DNA of 64,000 bases, taken from positions 141,149 to 205,148 of the forward strand of contig DAOUAE010000008.1 in assembly GCA_034433795.1 (NCBI GenBank). The letters run 5' to 3'. This document shows positions 34,700-45,135 of this stretch, piece by piece. The translations under genes and the position numbers were made by a program. Origin of the DNA: DAOUAE01 sp034433795. GTDB lineage: Bacteria > Chloroflexota > UBA6077 > FW602-bin22 > DAOUAE01. The notes under the pieces were generated by a model that made no database searches, was not told the DNA's origin, and worked only from the letters and a program-made list of their open reading frames with translations. Numbering within the stretch: position 1 is the first letter of the stretch; every line of letters begins with the position of its first letter.

Positions 34700-36147
34700 C
34701 CTGGGCCGAACTGACCATCCACGAGGCAGTCGCCGCCCTGCGCCGGGGCGAGGTCTCGGCGGTCGAACTGACCGAAGCCGTCCTGCAGACGATTCAGGAT
34801 CGCGACCCGGCGGTCCGGGCCTACCTCACAGTCGCCGCCGACAGCGCTCTGGAGGCGGCCCGGACCATCGACGCCGCCCGGGCGCGCGGCGAACCGCTGG
34901 GTCCCCTGGCCGGCGCTCCTCTCGCCGTCAAGGACAATATCCTGACCGCCGGCCTGCGCACCACCTGCGCCTCCCGCCTCCTGGAGAATTTCGTCCCGGT
35001 CGAGGACGCCACCGTCGTCCGCCGCCTGAAGGCGGCCGGCGCCATCATCATCGGCAAGACCAATCTGGACGAGTTCGCCATGGGCTCGTCCTGCGAGTAC
35101 TCGGCCTTCTTTCCGACCCGCAACCCCTGGGCCCTGGACCGCGTGCCCGGCGGCTCCTCGGGCGGCTCGGCCGCAGCGGTGGCGGCCGATATGGCCCTGG
35201 GCGCTCTGGGCTCCGATACCGGCGGCTCGGTTCGCCTGCCGGCCAGCTTCTGCGGGATCGTCGGGCTGAAGCCGACCTACGGCCGCGTCTCGCGCTACGG
35301 GCTGGTGGCCTTCGCCTCGTCGCTCGATCAGATTGGACCGATGACCAAGGATGTCACCGACTGCGCGCTGCTGCTGAACGTCATCGCCGGCCACGACCCG
35401 CTGGATGCGACCTCGCTCGACTGGCCGGTGCCCGACTACACCCGGGCCCTGGTCCCCGAGGTCCGGGGCCTGCGGATCGGGCTGCCCCGCGAGTACCACG
35501 GAGAGGGGATCGAGCCGGGGGTGCGGGCGGCCATCACCCGGGCCCTCCAGCAGCTGGCGGCCATGGGGGCGATTATCGAGGAGACCAGCCTGCCGCACAC
35601 CCGCTACGCCCTCGACGCCTACTACATCATCGCCCCGGCCGAGGCCAGCGCCAACTTGGCCCGCTACGACGGCGTGCGCTACGGTCTCTCGCTGCGCGAT
35701 GGCGATGTCTGGACCATGGTCGCCCGCACCCGGGGGCGCGGCTTCGGCCCCGAGGTCAAGCGCCGGATCATGCTGGGCACCTACGTCCTCTCGGCCGGCT
35801 ACTACGAGGCCTACTACCTCCAGGCCCAGAAGGTCCGGACCCTCATCAAACAGGACTTCGACCGGGCCTTCGCCGCCTTCGACCTCCTCCTGGCCCCCAC
35901 CTGCCCGACGGTGGCCTTCCGCCTGGGCGAGCGCCTGGCCGATCCGCTGGCGATGTACCTCTCGGATGTCTTCACGGTGACGGTGAACATCGCCGGCATT
36001 CCGGCGCTGGTGGTCCCCTGCGGGCTGGCCGACGGGCTCCCGGTGGGGCTGCAGCTCCTGGGGCCGCCGGGGGGCGAGGAGCGGCTCCTGCACGTGGGCT
36101 ACGCCCTGGAACAGGCCCTGGGACGTCTCCGGAGGCCCGCCGGATGA
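34696..36147 (+). CDS. gatA: Asp-tRNA(Asn)/Glu-tRNA(Gln) amidotransferase subunit A
   Basis: A 483-aa amidase-signature subunit that releases ammonia from glutamine. The Ser-cisSer-Lys triad is visible: Lys in GAPLAVKDNIL, cis-Ser in VPGGSSGGSAAAVAA and nucleophile Ser in LGSDTGGSVRLPAS. It is followed by GIVGLKPTYGRVSRYGL, which is diagnostic for GatA against other amidases. It overlaps gatC by four bases and the downstream nucleotidyltransferase gene by four bases. The length matches the family. Confidence 0.96.
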   Translation: MTWAELTIHEAVAALRRGEVSAVELTEAVLQTIQDRDPAVRAYLTVAADSALEAARTIDAARARGEPLGPLAGAPLAVKDNILTAGLRTTCASRLLENFVPVEDATVVRRLKAAGAIIIGKTNLDEFAMGSSCEYSAFFPTRNPWALDRVPGGSSGGSAAAVAADMALGALGSDTGGSVRLPASFCGIVGLKPTYGRVSRYGLVAFASSLDQIGPMTKDVTDCALLLNVIAGHDPLDATSLDWPVPDYTRALVPEVRGLRIGLPREYHGEGIEPGVRAAITRALQQLAAMGAIIEETSLPHTRYALDAYYIIAPAEASANLARYDGVRYGLSLRDGDVWTMVARTRGRGFGPEVKRRIMLGTYVLSAGYYEAYYLQAQKVRTLIKQDFDRAFAAFDLLLAPTCPTVAFRLGERLADPLAMYLSDVFTVTVNIAGIPALVVPCGLADGLPVGLQLLGPPGGEERLLHVGYALEQALGRLRRPAG

Positions 36148-37127
36148 AAGTCGTGCTGCCGCTGGCCGGGCTGGGGACGCGCCTGCGCCCCCACACCTTC
36201 ACCCAGCCCAAACCGCTTCTGCCGGTGGCCGGCAAACCGGTCATCGCCCACGTCCTGGACCGGCTGCAGGGGCTCCCGGTCAGCCAGTACATTTTCATCG
36301 TCGGCTGGCTGGGCGACCAGATCGCGGCCTACGTCCGTCAGCACTACCCGGTGCCGGCCGTCTTTCTGGAGCAGACCGAGCTCAAAGGCCAGGCCCACGC
36401 CGTCTGGCTGGCCCGCCCGTACATCGACGAGCCGGTGCTCATTCTCTTCGCCGCCGACACGATCATCGAGGCCGACTGGGGCCGGCTGGAGCGGACCGAC
36501 GCCGATGGCGTTGTCTACGTCCAGCCGGTCGACGACCCCCGCCGGTTCGGGGTGGTGGTGGTCGAGAACGGCCTCATCCGCCGGCTGGTGGAGAAGCCGC
36601 AGGATCCCCTCTCCAACCTGGCGGTGGTCGGCGCCTACTACCTCCGCGACTGGCGACGGCTCTTCGCCGGGATCGAGGCGGTGATGGCCCAGGGGCTGGC
36701 CCGCGGCGGCGAGTACTACCTGGCCGATGTCCTGCAGTGGATGGTGGACCAGGGCGCCCGCCTGCGCGCCGAGCCGGTGGACCTCTGGGTGGACTGCGGC
36801 ACGGTCGAGGCCCTGCTCCAGGCCAACCGGACGCTCCTGGAGCGCGGCGGAGGGGCGGTGGCCGGCGACCAGGAGCAGGCGGTCATCGTTCCGCCGGTCG
36901 CCATCGCCCCGGGCAGCCGGATCGTGCGGGCGGTCGTCGGCCCCTACGTGACCGTCGGCCCCGGCGCCACGATCCGGGAGGCGGTGGTGAGCGATAGCAT
37001 CATCGGCGAGGCGGCCACTATCCAGTCGGCGCTGCTGCGCGGCAGCATCGTCGGCCCGCAGGCCACGGTCACGGGCGCGGGCGCCCGGCTGAACCTCGGC
37101 GAGGCCGCCTCGCTGCAGCTGCCTTAG
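36144..37127 (+). CDS. Sugar-1-phosphate nucleotidyltransferase with left-handed beta-helix tail
   Basis: A 327-aa enzyme that activates a hexose-1-phosphate with an NTP. The pyrophosphorylase signature is LPLAGLGTRLRPHTFTQPKP, followed by GKPVIAHVLDRLQG and FGVVVVENGLIRRLVEKP. The C-terminal part (about 245-325) has hexapeptide-type repeats (IVRAVVGPYVTVGPGATI, EAVVSDSIIGEAATI), the trimerising beta-helix of the Glc-1-P thymidylyl/uridylyl class. It is coupled to gatA by ATGA but is functionally unrelated. The sugar and base are not determined. Confidence 0.87.
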   Translation: MKVVLPLAGLGTRLRPHTFTQPKPLLPVAGKPVIAHVLDRLQGLPVSQYIFIVGWLGDQIAAYVRQHYPVPAVFLEQTELKGQAHAVWLARPYIDEPVLILFAADTIIEADWGRLERTDADGVVYVQPVDDPRRFGVVVVENGLIRRLVEKPQDPLSNLAVVGAYYLRDWRRLFAGIEAVMAQGLARGGEYYLADVLQWMVDQGARLRAEPVDLWVDCGTVEALLQANRTLLERGGGAVAGDQEQAVIVPPVAIAPGSRIVRAVVGPYVTVGPGATIREAVVSDSIIGEAATIQSALLRGSIVGPQATVTGAGARLNLGEAASLQLP

Positions 37128-37137
37128 GAGGGACCGG

Positions 37138-37629
37138 ATGGAGGCGCTGCGGCGGCAGATCCTGGAGATCGTCGAGCGCGATGGCCGGGCTGACCCCGGT
37201 CAGATCGGCCGCATGCTGGGCGTGCCCCGGGAGACGGTCGAGGAGGTCCTGCGCCAGGCGGAGGAGAGCGGGCTGGTCGTCGGCTACAAGGCCGTCGTCC
37301 ACTGGGAGAAGGCCGGCGAGGACCTCATCCTGGCGCTCATCGAGGTCAAGGTGAGCCCACAGCGCGACGTGGGCTTCGACGCTCTGGCCCAGCGCATCGC
37401 CCGTTTCCCCGAGACCCGGTCGGTCTACCTGGTCTCCGGGGCCTACGACCTGGCGGTGCAGGTGGTCGGCCGCTCGATGCGCGAGATCGCCAATTTTGTG
37501 GCCGAGAAGCTGGCGCCCCTGCCAGGGGTGCAGGGGACGGTGACCCACTTTATGCTCAAACGCTACAAAGAGGACGGGTTCCTCTTCCTGGAGCACGATG
37601 AGGCCACGCGATTGCCGATCACACCCTAG
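37138..37629 (+). CDS. Lrp/AsnC-family transcriptional regulator
   Basis: A 163-aa regulator with an N-terminal winged helix (RQILEIVERDGRADPGQIGR, VPRETVEEVLRQAEESGLV) and a C-terminal RAM ligand-binding domain (ILALIEVKVSPQR, SVYLVSGAYDLAVQVVG). Members sense amino acids. AGGAGGG precedes the ATG. It lies 30 bases ahead of an aminotransferase gene in the same orientation, so it probably controls that gene and itself. Confidence 0.88.
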   Translation: MEALRRQILEIVERDGRADPGQIGRMLGVPRETVEEVLRQAEESGLVVGYKAVVHWEKAGEDLILALIEVKVSPQRDVGFDALAQRIARFPETRSVYLVSGAYDLAVQVVGRSMREIANFVAEKLAPLPGVQGTVTHFMLKRYKEDGFLFLEHDEATRLPITP

Positions 37630-37659
37630 GGCCAATGACCCCCACACCGGGAGCGACCG

Positions 37660-38868
37660 ATGACGACGAGGACCTCTGTCCCGCGCCCGGCGGCGCGTCG
37701 TTCCTCGTACCTGGCCCAGCGGGTCCAGGCCATCCCCCCTTCGGGGATCCGACGGTTCTTCGACCTCATCAGCCGCCTGGACAACGTGATCTCGCTGGGG
37801 GTGGGCGAGCCCGACTTCGCCACCCCCTGGCACATCCGCGAGGCGGCCATCGACGCCCTCGAGCGCGGCTACACGATGTACACCGCGAACGCCGGGCTGC
37901 CCGAGCTCCGCCAGGCCATCGCCGCCCACCTGGCCCGTCGCTACGGGGTCGTCTACGACCCGGAGAGCGAGATCGTCGTCACGGTCGGCGTCTCCGAGGG
38001 ACTGGACCTGGCCCTGCGGGCGGTGCTCGACCCCGGCGATGAGGTGCTGGTCCTGGACCCCGGCTACGTCTCCTACGCCCCGTGCACGCTCCTGGCCGGC
38101 GGGGTGGTGGTCCCGGTCCCGACCACGGCCGCGACCGGCTTTCAGGTCCAGCCGGCCGATCTGGCCGCCCGCATCACCCCCCGGACCAAGGCGATCCTCC
38201 TGGGCAATCCCAACAATCCGACCGGCACGGTTCTGGGAGCGCCGGTTCTCCAGGAGATCGTCCGGCTGGCCGAGCAGCACGATCTCCTGCTCATCAGCGA
38301 TGAGATCTACGACCGGCTGGTCTACGGGGTCGCCCACACCTGCCTGGCCGCGCTGCCGGGCGCGCGGGAGCGGACGATTCTGCTGGGCGGCTTCTCCAAG
38401 GCCTACGCCATGACCGGCTGGCGGATCGGTTATCTCTGCGCGCCCCGCGACCTCGTCGGCGGGATCGTGAAGATCCACCAGTACACCGCCCTCTGCGCGC
38501 CCATTATGGCCCAGAAGGCGGCGCTCGAGGCCCTCCGCCACGGCGAGGCGGCGGTCCAGGAGATGGTGGCCGAGTACGACCGGCGCCGGCGGCTGATGGT
38601 GAGCGGTCTCAACGAGATCGGCCTGCCCTGTCACGAGCCGCTGGGGGCTTTCTACGCCTTCCCGCGGGTGGACCACCTGGGCCTGAGCGATGAGGAGTTC
38701 GCCGAGCGGCTGCTGCGCGAGGAGCGGGTGGCGGTCGTTCCCGGCAGCGCCTTCGGGGCGGCGGGCCGGGGCCATGTCCGCTGCTGCTACGCGACCTCGG
38801 TGCGCAATCTCAGCGAGGCTCTCGACCGGATGGGGCGCTTTGTGGCCCGGCTGCGGGCGGCGACCTGA
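37660..38868 (+). CDS. PLP-dependent aminotransferase, class I/II
   Basis: A 402-aa fold-type I aminotransferase of the aspartate/aromatic/alanine group. Visible are the substrate-loop VISLGVGEPDFATPWHIREA, NPNNPTGTVLG, the Tyr/Asp PLP contacts in LLISDEIYDRLVYG, the Schiff-base Lys in GGFSKAYAMTGWRIGYL, and the carboxylate-binding Arg in GHVRCCYATS. The substrate is not resolved. It is next to an Lrp regulator, which fits amino-acid metabolism, and lies between gatA and gatB. Confidence 0.9.
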   Translation: MTTRTSVPRPAARRSSYLAQRVQAIPPSGIRRFFDLISRLDNVISLGVGEPDFATPWHIREAAIDALERGYTMYTANAGLPELRQAIAAHLARRYGVVYDPESEIVVTVGVSEGLDLALRAVLDPGDEVLVLDPGYVSYAPCTLLAGGVVVPVPTTAATGFQVQPADLAARITPRTKAILLGNPNNPTGTVLGAPVLQEIVRLAEQHDLLLISDEIYDRLVYGVAHTCLAALPGARERTILLGGFSKAYAMTGWRIGYLCAPRDLVGGIVKIHQYTALCAPIMAQKAALEALRHGEAAVQEMVAEYDRRRRLMVSGLNEIGLPCHEPLGAFYAFPRVDHLGLSDEEFAERLLREERVAVVPGSAFGAAGRGHVRCCYATSVRNLSEALDRMGRFVARLRAAT

Positions 38869-38881
38869 GGGGTGTGGAGGC

Positions 38882-40345
38882 ATGGAGTACGAAGCGGTTA
38901 TCGGTCTGGAGGTACACGCCCAGCTCCTCACCGAGAGCAAGATGTTCTGCGGCTGTCGGGCGCGGGACTACGCCAGCGCGCCTCCCAACACGCGGGTCTG
39001 CCCGATCTGTCTGGGGATGCCGGGCACCCTGCCGGTGCCCAACCGGCGGGCGGTCGAGTTCACGGTGATGACCGGTCTGGCCCTCAATTGCACGATCGCC
39101 GAGTTCAGCCGCTTCGACCGCAAAAACTACTTCTACCCCGATCTCCCCAAAGGCTACCAGATCTCGCAGTACGATCTGCCGCTCTGCCAGCACGGCTACC
39201 TGGAGATCGAGGTGGAGGGCCAGCGCCGGCGCATCGGCATCCGCCGGGTCCATCTGGAGGAGGACACCGGCAAGCTCAGCCACCACCTCGGCCCGGACGG
39301 CCGGGCCTATACCCTGGTGGACCTGAACCGGGCCGGGGTGCCGCTCATCGAGATCGTCACCGAGCCCGACCTCCGCTCGGCAACCGAGGCGGCGGTCTTC
39401 CTGCGGACGCTGCGGGCGGTCCTGCAGTATCTGGGTGTCTCCTCGGGCTCGATGGAGGAGGGCTCCTTCCGCTGCGACGCCAACGTCTCGGTCCGCCCGG
39501 TCGGGGCCGAGACCTTCGGCACCAAGGTCGAGGTCAAGAACATGAACTCCTTCCGGGCGGTTGAGCGGGCGCTCCAGTACGAGATCGAGCGGCAGATCCG
39601 GGTCCTGGCGAGCGGCGGCCAGGTCGAGCAGGAGACCCGCGGGTGGGACGAGACCCGGGGGGTGACGGTCGGCCAGCGGACCAAGGAGTTCGCCCACGAC
39701 TACCGCTATTTCCCCGAGCCGGATATTCCGCCGCTGGTCCTCAGTCGAGCCTGGATCGAGGAGATCCGGACGCGGCTGCCGGAACTCCCGGCCGCCCGCC
39801 GGGAGCGCTTTATGACCCAGTACGGTCTCTCGGCCTACGACGCCAGCCTGCTCACCAGCAGCAAGGCGGTGGCCGACTTCTTCGAGGAGACGGTCCGGCT
39901 CTACCCGGTCCCCAAGACGGTGGCCAACTGGATCACCGGCGAGCTCTTCCGCCTGCTCAACGCCACCGGCCGGGAGCTGGAGCAGACGCCGCTGCGGCCC
40001 GCCCTCCTGGCCGACCTCCTGCGGCTGGTGGACCAGGGGACGATCAGCCTGACCGCCGCCAAGACGGTCTTTGAAGAGATGTTCCAGACCGGTCGCCCGC
40101 CGGCCGCGATCGTGGCCGAAAAGGGGCTGGCCCAGATCAGCGCCGAGGCCGAGCTCCGGCCGATCATCGAACGGGTCCTGGCCGAGAACCCCCAGGGCGT
40201 CCGGGACTACCTGGCCGGCAAGAAACAGGCCCTGGGCTTTCTGGTCGGTCAGGTGATGAAGGCCACCCGGGGCCGGGCCAACCCGGCGGTGGTCAACCGC
40301 CTCCTCGCCGAGCGCCTGGCCGAGATCGCCTCGGCTCAATCCTGA
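38882..40345 (+). CDS. gatB: Asp-tRNA(Asn)/Glu-tRNA(Gln) amidotransferase subunit B
   Basis: A 487-aa kinase/amidotransferase subunit that activates the misacylated tRNA and receives ammonia. The cradle domain has EAVIGLEVHAQLLTESKMFC, the zinc cysteines in CGC and CPICLGMPGTLP, and NYFYPDLPKGYQISQYD. The helical and YqeY-like tail ends with LVGQVMKATRGRANPAVVN. ATG 38882 has GGAGG upstream; the frame is open before it. It is separated from gatCA by three unrelated genes. It overlaps the convergent thpR gene by ten bases. Confidence 0.96.
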   Translation: MEYEAVIGLEVHAQLLTESKMFCGCRARDYASAPPNTRVCPICLGMPGTLPVPNRRAVEFTVMTGLALNCTIAEFSRFDRKNYFYPDLPKGYQISQYDLPLCQHGYLEIEVEGQRRRIGIRRVHLEEDTGKLSHHLGPDGRAYTLVDLNRAGVPLIEIVTEPDLRSATEAAVFLRTLRAVLQYLGVSSGSMEEGSFRCDANVSVRPVGAETFGTKVEVKNMNSFRAVERALQYEIERQIRVLASGGQVEQETRGWDETRGVTVGQRTKEFAHDYRYFPEPDIPPLVLSRAWIEEIRTRLPELPAARRERFMTQYGLSAYDASLLTSSKAVADFFEETVRLYPVPKTVANWITGELFRLLNATGRELEQTPLRPALLADLLRLVDQGTISLTAAKTVFEEMFQTGRPPAAIVAEKGLAQISAEAELRPIIERVLAENPQGVRDYLAGKKQALGFLVGQVMKATRGRANPAVVNRLLAERLAEIASAQS

Positions 40346-40986
40346 ACGTCCGTCTGCCTCACCCCCCGTCCCAGCGGGACCGTGGCCAGACGGGTGTAGC
40401 GGGCGCCGGTCGGGTGCAGCTCGCTCTGCATCAGGTGGACGCTCTCGACAGCGAAGGGGAGCGCGGGCGGGGGCTTGGCCCGGCTCACCACCTCCCCCAG
40501 CAGCCGTTTATCCACCAGCCCGACCCGCTCGCCCACCCGGGCCAGCGTCAGATGCGGGACGTAGGGCCGCTCCTCCGACGGATAGCCGAGCGGGCGGAGC
40601 GCCGCCTCGACAGCCGCCTGACAGCTGAAGAGGGCGGCCCGGTCGCCGTCGACCTCGACGAAGAGGACGCGCGGCACATGGAGGCTGGGGAAAGCGTGAA
40701 ACCCGCCCAGCCGGAGGGTGAACGGGGCGAGAGGGGCCAGTTCGGCCTGCAGTCGCTCGACGATGAGCGGCACCTGGCTGGCCGGGGTGGCGCCCAGGAA
40801 CTTCAGGGTGAGGTGCATTCCCTCGGGGGCCACCCAGCGGATGGCGCTCAGGGCCCGGGGGAGAAGCCCCCGACGTTCGGCCGCCCGCTGCAGCCGCTGC
40901 TGGGTCTCGGTCAGAACGGCGATGATCTCCTCCGGCAGGCCGATGGCGACGAAGGTGCGCAGGGTGCTCTCGGGCGCTTCAGCCAT
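40336..40986 (-). CDS. thpR: RNA 2',3'-cyclic phosphodiesterase
   Basis: A 216-aa LigT/ThpR-type 2H phosphoesterase that opens 2',3'-cyclic phosphates to 2'-phosphates. The two HxTx motifs are intact: HLTLKFLG and HLTLARVG. The N-terminus FVAIGLPEEII is typical. It is the last gene of the oppD operon and overlaps the amidohydrolase gene by eight bases. Confidence 0.93.
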   Translation of the reverse strand: MAEAPESTLRTFVAIGLPEEIIAVLTETQQRLQRAAERRGLLPRALSAIRWVAPEGMHLTLKFLGATPASQVPLIVERLQAELAPLAPFTLRLGGFHAFPSLHVPRVLFVEVDGDRAALFSCQAAVEAALRPLGYPSEERPYVPHLTLARVGERVGLVDKRLLGEVVSRAKPPPALPFAVESVHLMQSELHPTGARYTRLATVPLGRGVRQTDVQD

Positions 40987-41853
40987 GGTGCGTCTCCAAC
41001 GGCGGATCGGTGGCGCCGTCCAGGCCGAACAGGCGGCGGGCGTTCTCGCCCAGGATCTGGTCCACCACCGTGGCCGGCAGCCCGGCCTGCCGGACCTCGG
41101 CCAGACAGCGGCGCTGCCGCAGCAGGGGGAAGTCGCTGCCGAAAAGGATCTTCCCGGCCCCCACCAGGTCCACGGCGATCCGGTAGATCCGCGGCTCGTA
41201 GAGGAAGGGCGAGGCGGCGGTGTCGTAGTAGACGTGGCGGGCGGCCGCCCGGACCTCGGGCATCAGTTCGTAGAAGGGCAGCCCTCCTCCCCAGTGGCCG
41301 CAGATGAGCACCAGATCGGGGAAGTGCTGGATCAGGTGGTAGACGGTCCGGACGGTGACCTCGCCCTTGCCGGGGTAGAGGTGGCCGACCGGCTCGCTGG
41401 TGTGGGTGAGGATGGGCATGCCCAGGGCGATGGCCGCCTCGGCCAGCGGCGCCAGCAGGTGACTGTCGTCCAGGTGGTAGCCCTGACCGTGGGGCATAAG
41501 CTCCCCGATGCCCCGCAGCCCCTGCCGCCGGCAGCGCTCGACCTCGGCCAGGGCGGCCGGTCCGGCCAGGGGCTGGATGGCGGCGAAGCCGATCAGGCGG
41601 TCGGGATAGCGGCGGACGCAGTCGATGAGGTAGTCGTTGTGGGCCTGGCAGAGACCGGGGTCGGCCCAGCCGAAGCCGCAGACCACGGCCACGGCGACCC
41701 CGGCCTGGTCCATCTCCTGGAGGAGATCCTCGACCGTGGCCAGGCGGGCCCGCGGGTTCCGGTAGAGGGTGTCAAAGAGAGCGTCCCTGGCCCGGAACGC
41801 CTCGCGGTTGGCGACCACCTCTGGCGGGAAGATGTGGGTGTGGGCGTCAATGA

Positions 41854-41857
<4 letters not shown>
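40979..41857 (-). CDS. Amidohydrolase-2 family protein
   Basis: A 292-aa TIM-barrel metal hydrolase or decarboxylase. The first metal ligands are in IIDAHTHIFPPEV. A histidine lies in ILTHTSEPVGH, another in LICGHWGGGLPF, and the final Asp in ILFGSDFPLLR. This pattern matches the ACMSD/amidohydro_2 group, whose members include decarboxylases and lactonases; the substrate is unknown. It overlaps oppF by four bases and thpR by eight, so it is part of the same operon. Confidence 0.85.
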
Positions 41858-42849
<992 letters not shown>

Positions 42850-42868
42850 CGGCCCCTTCCGTGTGTCC

Positions 42869-44014
42869 TCAGCCCGGCCAGCGTCGCCGCCGGGGATGGT
42901 CCGCAACACCCAGTTCGTTCTGGAACTGCAGAAAGCGCAGGAGGTCGGCCCGGTCGAGCAGCCCCAGCAGGCGGTCGTCGTCGACCACCAGCAGCTGGTG
43001 GATGTCGTGCTCGGCCAGCAGGCGCAGGGCCTCGGCCAGATCGTCCTGGGGACGGACCGTCCAGAGCGGGGCGCGGGTCATGACCTCCGCGACCCGCCGG
43101 CGAGCCCACTGACTGGGGGGAATGGGCTTGACATCGGTCAGGCTGATGATGCCCACCAGGCGGCCGTCCTGCAGGACCGGAAAGGCCCGCCGGCCCCGGC
43201 CGAGGAAGTACTCGAAGACCAGATCCTCCAGCGAGAGGTCGGGGCTGACCGTCTCCGGCTGCGGGTCCATCAGCCCCCGGACCGGCACCCCCCGGAGACC
43301 GGCCTCGACCGTCACCTGGCGCTTGGACTGGTCGGCCGCGCCGTAGAGGAACCAGCCGATGAAGGCGGTCCAGAGCCCGCCCAGGACATCGCCGCTCAGC
43401 ACCCGCAGCACCCCCAGGCCGATGAGCAGAAAGGCCAGCCCCTGGCCGACCGTGGCCGCCGTCAGGGTCGCCCGGCGGAAACTGCCGGTGGCGCCCCAGA
43501 GGAGGGCCCGCAGCACCCGCCCGCCATCCAGCGGGAAACCCGGCAGGAGATTGAAGAGGGCCAGGGCGACGTTGATCAGGGCCAGGTAGGTCAGGATCGC
43601 CGCGCCCACCCCACCCTCGGCGACCGCCTGGCGGAGCAGCCAGCAGATCAGGGCCAGAACCAGGCTGGTGGCCGGGCCAACAATGGCGATGGCGAACTCG
43701 TCGGCGGCGCTGGCGGCCTCGGCGCGCAGCTGGGCGACGCCGCCGAAGATGAAGAGGGTGATGCCGTGGACCGGCAGCCCCCGGGCCCGGGCCACGGTGG
43801 CGTGGGCCAGTTCGTGGGCCAGGACCGACCCGAAGAGGAGCAGGGCCGCGAGCAGGCCGGCCAGCCAGTAGAGAGGGCGGTCCCAGTCCGGGTAGGCGGT
43901 CGGGAAGAAGCCCGCCGCCAGCGTCCAGGTGACCAGCGCCAGCGCCAGGAACCAGCTCGGGTCCAGACGGATCTCAAAACCGAGGAGGCGTCCGAGCCGC
44001 AGGCCCTGTCCCAT
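42869..44014 (-). CDS. Site-2 protease (M50) with two CBS domains
   Basis: A 381-aa membrane metalloprotease that cleaves substrates within the membrane. The zinc motif is SVLAHELAHATVA (HExxH) and the third ligand is in NLLPGFPLDGGRVLRALL. About six helices cover residues 15-220. Two CBS modules follow (VPVRGLMDPQPETVSPDLSL and VAEVMTRAPLWTVRPQDDL), which bind adenylate nucleotides and regulate activity in related proteins. It lies 11 bases after the oppD-type stop and 19 bases before the oppF-type start, so it is embedded in that operon. The substrate is unknown. Confidence 0.93.
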   Translation of the reverse strand: MGQGLRLGRLLGFEIRLDPSWFLALALVTWTLAAGFFPTAYPDWDRPLYWLAGLLAALLLFGSVLAHELAHATVARARGLPVHGITLFIFGGVAQLRAEAASAADEFAIAIVGPATSLVLALICWLLRQAVAEGGVGAAILTYLALINVALALFNLLPGFPLDGGRVLRALLWGATGSFRRATLTAATVGQGLAFLLIGLGVLRVLSGDVLGGLWTAFIGWFLYGAADQSKRQVTVEAGLRGVPVRGLMDPQPETVSPDLSLEDLVFEYFLGRGRRAFPVLQDGRLVGIISLTDVKPIPPSQWARRRVAEVMTRAPLWTVRPQDDLAEALRLLAEHDIHQLLVVDDDRLLGLLDRADLLRFLQFQNELGVADHPRRRRWPG

Positions 44015-44025
44015 CGTCTGTCTCC

Positions 44026-45039
44026 CTAGGTCGCCGGCGCGGGGCCGGTGGTCGCCGGGCTGGCCGGCGAGGCCGGGTAGAGATGGCAGCGGACCCAGCG
44101 TCCATCGGCCAGCCGTCCCAGGTCGGGGGGTGTGGTGTGGCAGACCGGCATGGCCTGCGGGCAGCGCGGTGCGAAGCGGCAGCCGGCCGGGAGCCGGCGC
44201 ATGGTCGGCACCGTGCCGGGGATGATGGCCAGGCGCTGATGGCGCGGGGTCTCGAGGGTGGGGAGGCTGCGCAGCAGGCCCTGGGTGTAGGGGTGTTTGG
44301 GGGCGCGGAAAAGGCTGAGGACATCGGCCTGCTCGACGATCTGCCCGGCATACATCACCGCCACCTCTTCGGCCATCTCGGCGATGACGCCCAGATCGTG
44401 GGTGATCAGCAGCAGGGCCATCCGGCGCTCAGCCTGGAGGGCCTTGAGCAGCTCCAGAATCTGGGCCTGGATGGTGACGTCCAGGGCGGTGGTCGGCTCG
44501 TCGGCGATGAGGAGTTGGGGGCCACAGGCCAGCGCGATGGCGATCATCGCCCGCTGGCGCATTCCGCCGGAGAGCTCATGGGGGTAGGCGGCGTAGCGCT
44601 GTTCAGGGTGGGGGAGGCCCACGGTCCGCAGCATCGCTATCGCCCGATCCCGGGCCTCGGCCCGCGATACGTTCTCGTGGGCCAGGATGGTCTCCGCGAT
44701 CTGCTCGCCGATGGTGAAGACCGGGTTCAGGGCGGTCATCGGCTCCTGGAAGATCATGGCGATCTCTTTGCCCCGGATCCGGGGGAGGTCACGCTCGGGC
44801 AGGGTCAGCAGGTCGCGTCCGTTCAGCCAGATCTCGCCGCCGACAATCCGGCCGGGGGGCGGGACGAGGCGCATGATCGAGAGGGCGGTCACGCTTTTGC
44901 CGCAGCCGGATTCCCCAACCAGTCCGACGGTCTGGCCCGGCGCGATCGTGAGGTCGACGCCGTCGACCGCCCGGACCACCCCGTCAGCGGTGAAGAAGTG
45001 GGTCTTGAGCTGGCGAACCGCGAGCAGCGGTGGCGACAC
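44026..45039 (-). CDS. Oligopeptide ABC transporter ATP-binding protein, OppD/DppD type
   Basis: A 337-aa ATPase. Walker A is GLVGESGCGKSVTALS, signature HELSGGMRQRAMIAIAL, Walker B LLIADEPTTALDVT, and the tail has LPAGCRFAPRCPQAMPVC, the conserved cysteine cluster. The preferred start is GTG 45039 with AGGAG eight bases upstream; an upstream ATG at 45108 is open but lacks a site. It should pair with the OppF-type ATPase to power a peptide importer whose permeases are elsewhere. It leads a five-gene operon. Confidence 0.92.
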   Translation of the reverse strand: MSPPLLAVRQLKTHFFTADGVVRAVDGVDLTIAPGQTVGLVGESGCGKSVTALSIMRLVPPPGRIVGGEIWLNGRDLLTLPERDLPRIRGKEIAMIFQEPMTALNPVFTIGEQIAETILAHENVSRAEARDRAIAMLRTVGLPHPEQRYAAYPHELSGGMRQRAMIAIALACGPQLLIADEPTTALDVTIQAQILELLKALQAERRMALLLITHDLGVIAEMAEEVAVMYAGQIVEQADVLSLFRAPKHPYTQGLLRSLPTLETPRHQRLAIIPGTVPTMRRLPAGCRFAPRCPQAMPVCHTTPPDLGRLADGRWVRCHLYPASPASPATTGPAPAT

Positions 45040-45135
45040 CCTCTGTTCTCCTGAACGGCCGGCGCCCGGTGCGCCCACGGCCTCTTTCTGCCGGTCCATC
45101 ATACCCAACCGTCCGGCCGGCCTGCAACCCCGCTC

